A stretch of 15,574 nt of DNA. Origin: RH-AL1 sp964245015. Lineage in GTDB: Bacteria; Pseudomonadota; Alphaproteobacteria; Rhizobiales; Beijerinckiaceae. Below, one piece after another: positions 14,686-15,574 of the stretch; the stretch's first letter is position 1, and each line of letters opens with the position of its first letter. The stretch is from contig CAXTMA010000077.1 in assembly GCA_964245015.1 (NCBI GenBank), positions 1-15,574 on the forward strand, in the 5' to 3' direction. The notes under the pieces are model-generated. The model saw only the letters and a list, made by a program, of their open reading frames with translations, was not told the origin of the DNA and ran no database searches. The position numbers were made by a program, and so were the translations under genes.

Positions 14686-14770
14686 CGAAGTTCCCTCGCG
14701 GCGATCATCGGCTGGCCGGGCGGGTTGGGAAGGGGTGGCAGCACCGACGGCACCTCAGATCTTGGCCCGG

Positions 14771-14830
14771 GCGTGAGCCTTCGCGTTCGCGCTGCGGCGC
14801 GAACCTGCCCGAGGGCTGGCGCGCTCACGC
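14771..14830 (-). terminator. Nested hairpin between divL and tsaE-amgK
   Basis: GCGTGAGC (14771-14778) pairs perfectly with GCTCACGC (14823-14830), the latter including the divL stop codon. Inside lies a second perfect 8-bp stem, GTTCGCGC-TGCG-GCGCGAAC (14785-14804). No T-run follows on the minus strand. It could terminate, attenuate or shield the divL mRNA before tsaE. Confidence 0.4.
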
Positions 14831-15574
14831 CTTCTCCACGTCCTTGATTGTCTCATTCTGGGCCGGGAAGATGCAAGTCACGGTGGTGCCGACGCCCGGC
14901 GCCGAGTCGATCAGCACGCGGCCGCCGTGCAGTTCGACGAAGCTTTTGACGATGGACAAGCCGAGCCCGACGCCGCGGTGGCGCGAGCCCGCGACGTTGG
15001 AATGGAAGCGGTCGAACACCTGGGCCAGCGCATCGTGGGGGATGCCGCGGCCCTGGTCGGACACCTTGAACACGATCTCGGTGCCGCGCCGCAGCGCCGC
15101 CAGCGTCACCGTTTGCCCCGGCTGCGAGAAGCCGATGGCGTTGGACAAGAGGTTGAACAGGATCTGGCGGACCCGCTTGCCGTCGGCGCGGAAGCCGCCG
15201 ATGTCGGGCAGGGCGACGATCTGCAGGTGCAGCGGCACGTCGGCGAGGCGGTCCTGCACGCCCTCGGCGGCGGCGCGGATGGTGTCCAGCACGTCGATGT
15301 GCTTGAGGTTGAGTTCCAGCGCGCCGGTGTCGATGGTGGCGAGGTCGAGGATGTCGTTGATGATGGCGTGCAGGGCCGCCGACGACTTCACGACATAGGA
15401 CAGGTATTCGCTCTGCTTGGGGTTGAGCGGCCCCACCGTGCCGCCGCCGAGCAGCTGCGAGAAGCCGATGATGTTGGTCAGCGGCGAGCGCAGCTCGTAG
15501 GAGAAGTGGTGCACGAAGTCGTTGCGCAGCTTCTCGGTGGCGAGCAGCGCCTGGTTGCGCTCGGTCAGCGCCCG
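14825..15574 (-). CDS. divL: DivL-like sensor kinase with Tyr in the H-box (C-terminal part)
   Basis: Only the last 249 residues are in the window; the gene continues past the right edge. They comprise a HisKA dimerisation helix and a HATPase_c domain. The H-box reads FVHHFSYELRSPLTNIIGF: the codon at 15499-15497 is TAC, giving Tyr where sensor kinases have the phosphoaccepting His of SHELRTPL. The ATP-binding boxes are kept: N box LLSNAIGFS, G1 SDQGRGIP, F box FDRF and G2 GVGLGLSIVK. Tyr at this site with an intact ATPase fold is the hallmark of Caulobacter DivL, a cell-cycle protein that senses phosphorylated DivK and controls CckA and so CtrA. Position just upstream of tsaE also fits the divL locus as I remember it in Hyphomicrobiales. 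The PAS region expected upstream cannot be checked here. Confidence 0.85.
   Translation of the reverse strand, partial: RALTERNQALLATEKLRNDFVHHFSYELRSPLTNIIGFSQLLGGGTVGPLNPKQSEYLSYVVKSSAALHAIINDILDLATIDTGALELNLKHIDVLDTIRAAAEGVQDRLADVPLHLQIVALPDIGGFRADGKRVRQILFNLLSNAIGFSQPGQTVTLAALRRGTEIVFKVSDQGRGIPHDALAQVFDRFHSNVAGSRHRGVGLGLSIVKSFVELHGGRVLIDSAPGVGTTVTCIFPAQNETIKDVEKA

Noticed and set aside
13165..14847. Open frame of 560 codons opposite tsaE-amgK
   Set aside because: Antisense shadow of the fusion gene, without recognisable motifs.

Overview
This is a GC-rich, gene-dense chromosomal segment from an alphaproteobacterium, most likely of the order Hyphomicrobiales (Rhizobiales). The assignment rests on protein content and gene order: a DUF2948 gene directly behind murA, a TsaE-phosphotransferase fusion followed by a MurU-type nucleotidyltransferase and preceded by a DivL-like kinase with tyrosine in its H-box, and copies of a short intergenic repeat familiar from that order. 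No phage, transposase, CRISPR, rRNA or tRNA gene was seen. I do not name a genus.

Layout. Positions 205-672 (+) encode a lone histidine-phosphotransfer (Hpt) protein, followed by about 415 bases with no convincing gene. A 68-residue gene (1088-1294, -) with a candidate EcfG-type general-stress promoter diverges from a three-gene run on the plus strand: a 75-residue basic protein, murA and a DUF2948 protein (1432-3611). A secreted protein of unknown function (3620-4108, -) converges on that run. Its upstream region holds a 15-bp tandem repeat array and is shared with the divergent Xaa-Pro aminopeptidase gene (4442-6280, +).

The minus strand from 10632 down to 6326 then carries an M3 oligopeptidase, a small secreted protein overlapping it by ATGA, an M48 (Ste24-type) membrane protease and a small conserved hypothetical. 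Diverging from the M3 gene is an AmpG-type permease (10728-12131, +), which converges on a minus-strand cluster: divL (partial, running off the right edge), tsaE-amgK fusion, murU.

How the genes may work together. MurA makes the first committed step of UDP-MurNAc synthesis. AmpG, AmgK and MurU are the import, anomeric-kinase and uridylyltransferase steps of the recycling route that reaches UDP-MurNAc without MurA, which in other bacteria gives intrinsic fosfomycin tolerance. Both routes to UDP-MurNAc therefore lie within about 13 kb. The AmgK module is fused to TsaE, a tRNA t6A-synthesis ATPase, which ties an essential tRNA-modification factor to cell-wall salvage in one polypeptide. The most notable single residue is the tyrosine in the H-box of the truncated kinase at the right edge, the hallmark of DivL-type cell-cycle pseudokinases. 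I found no clear candidate for a wholly new system. The best leads are the fusion, the uncharacterised small or secreted proteins, and the repeat array at 4155-4198.
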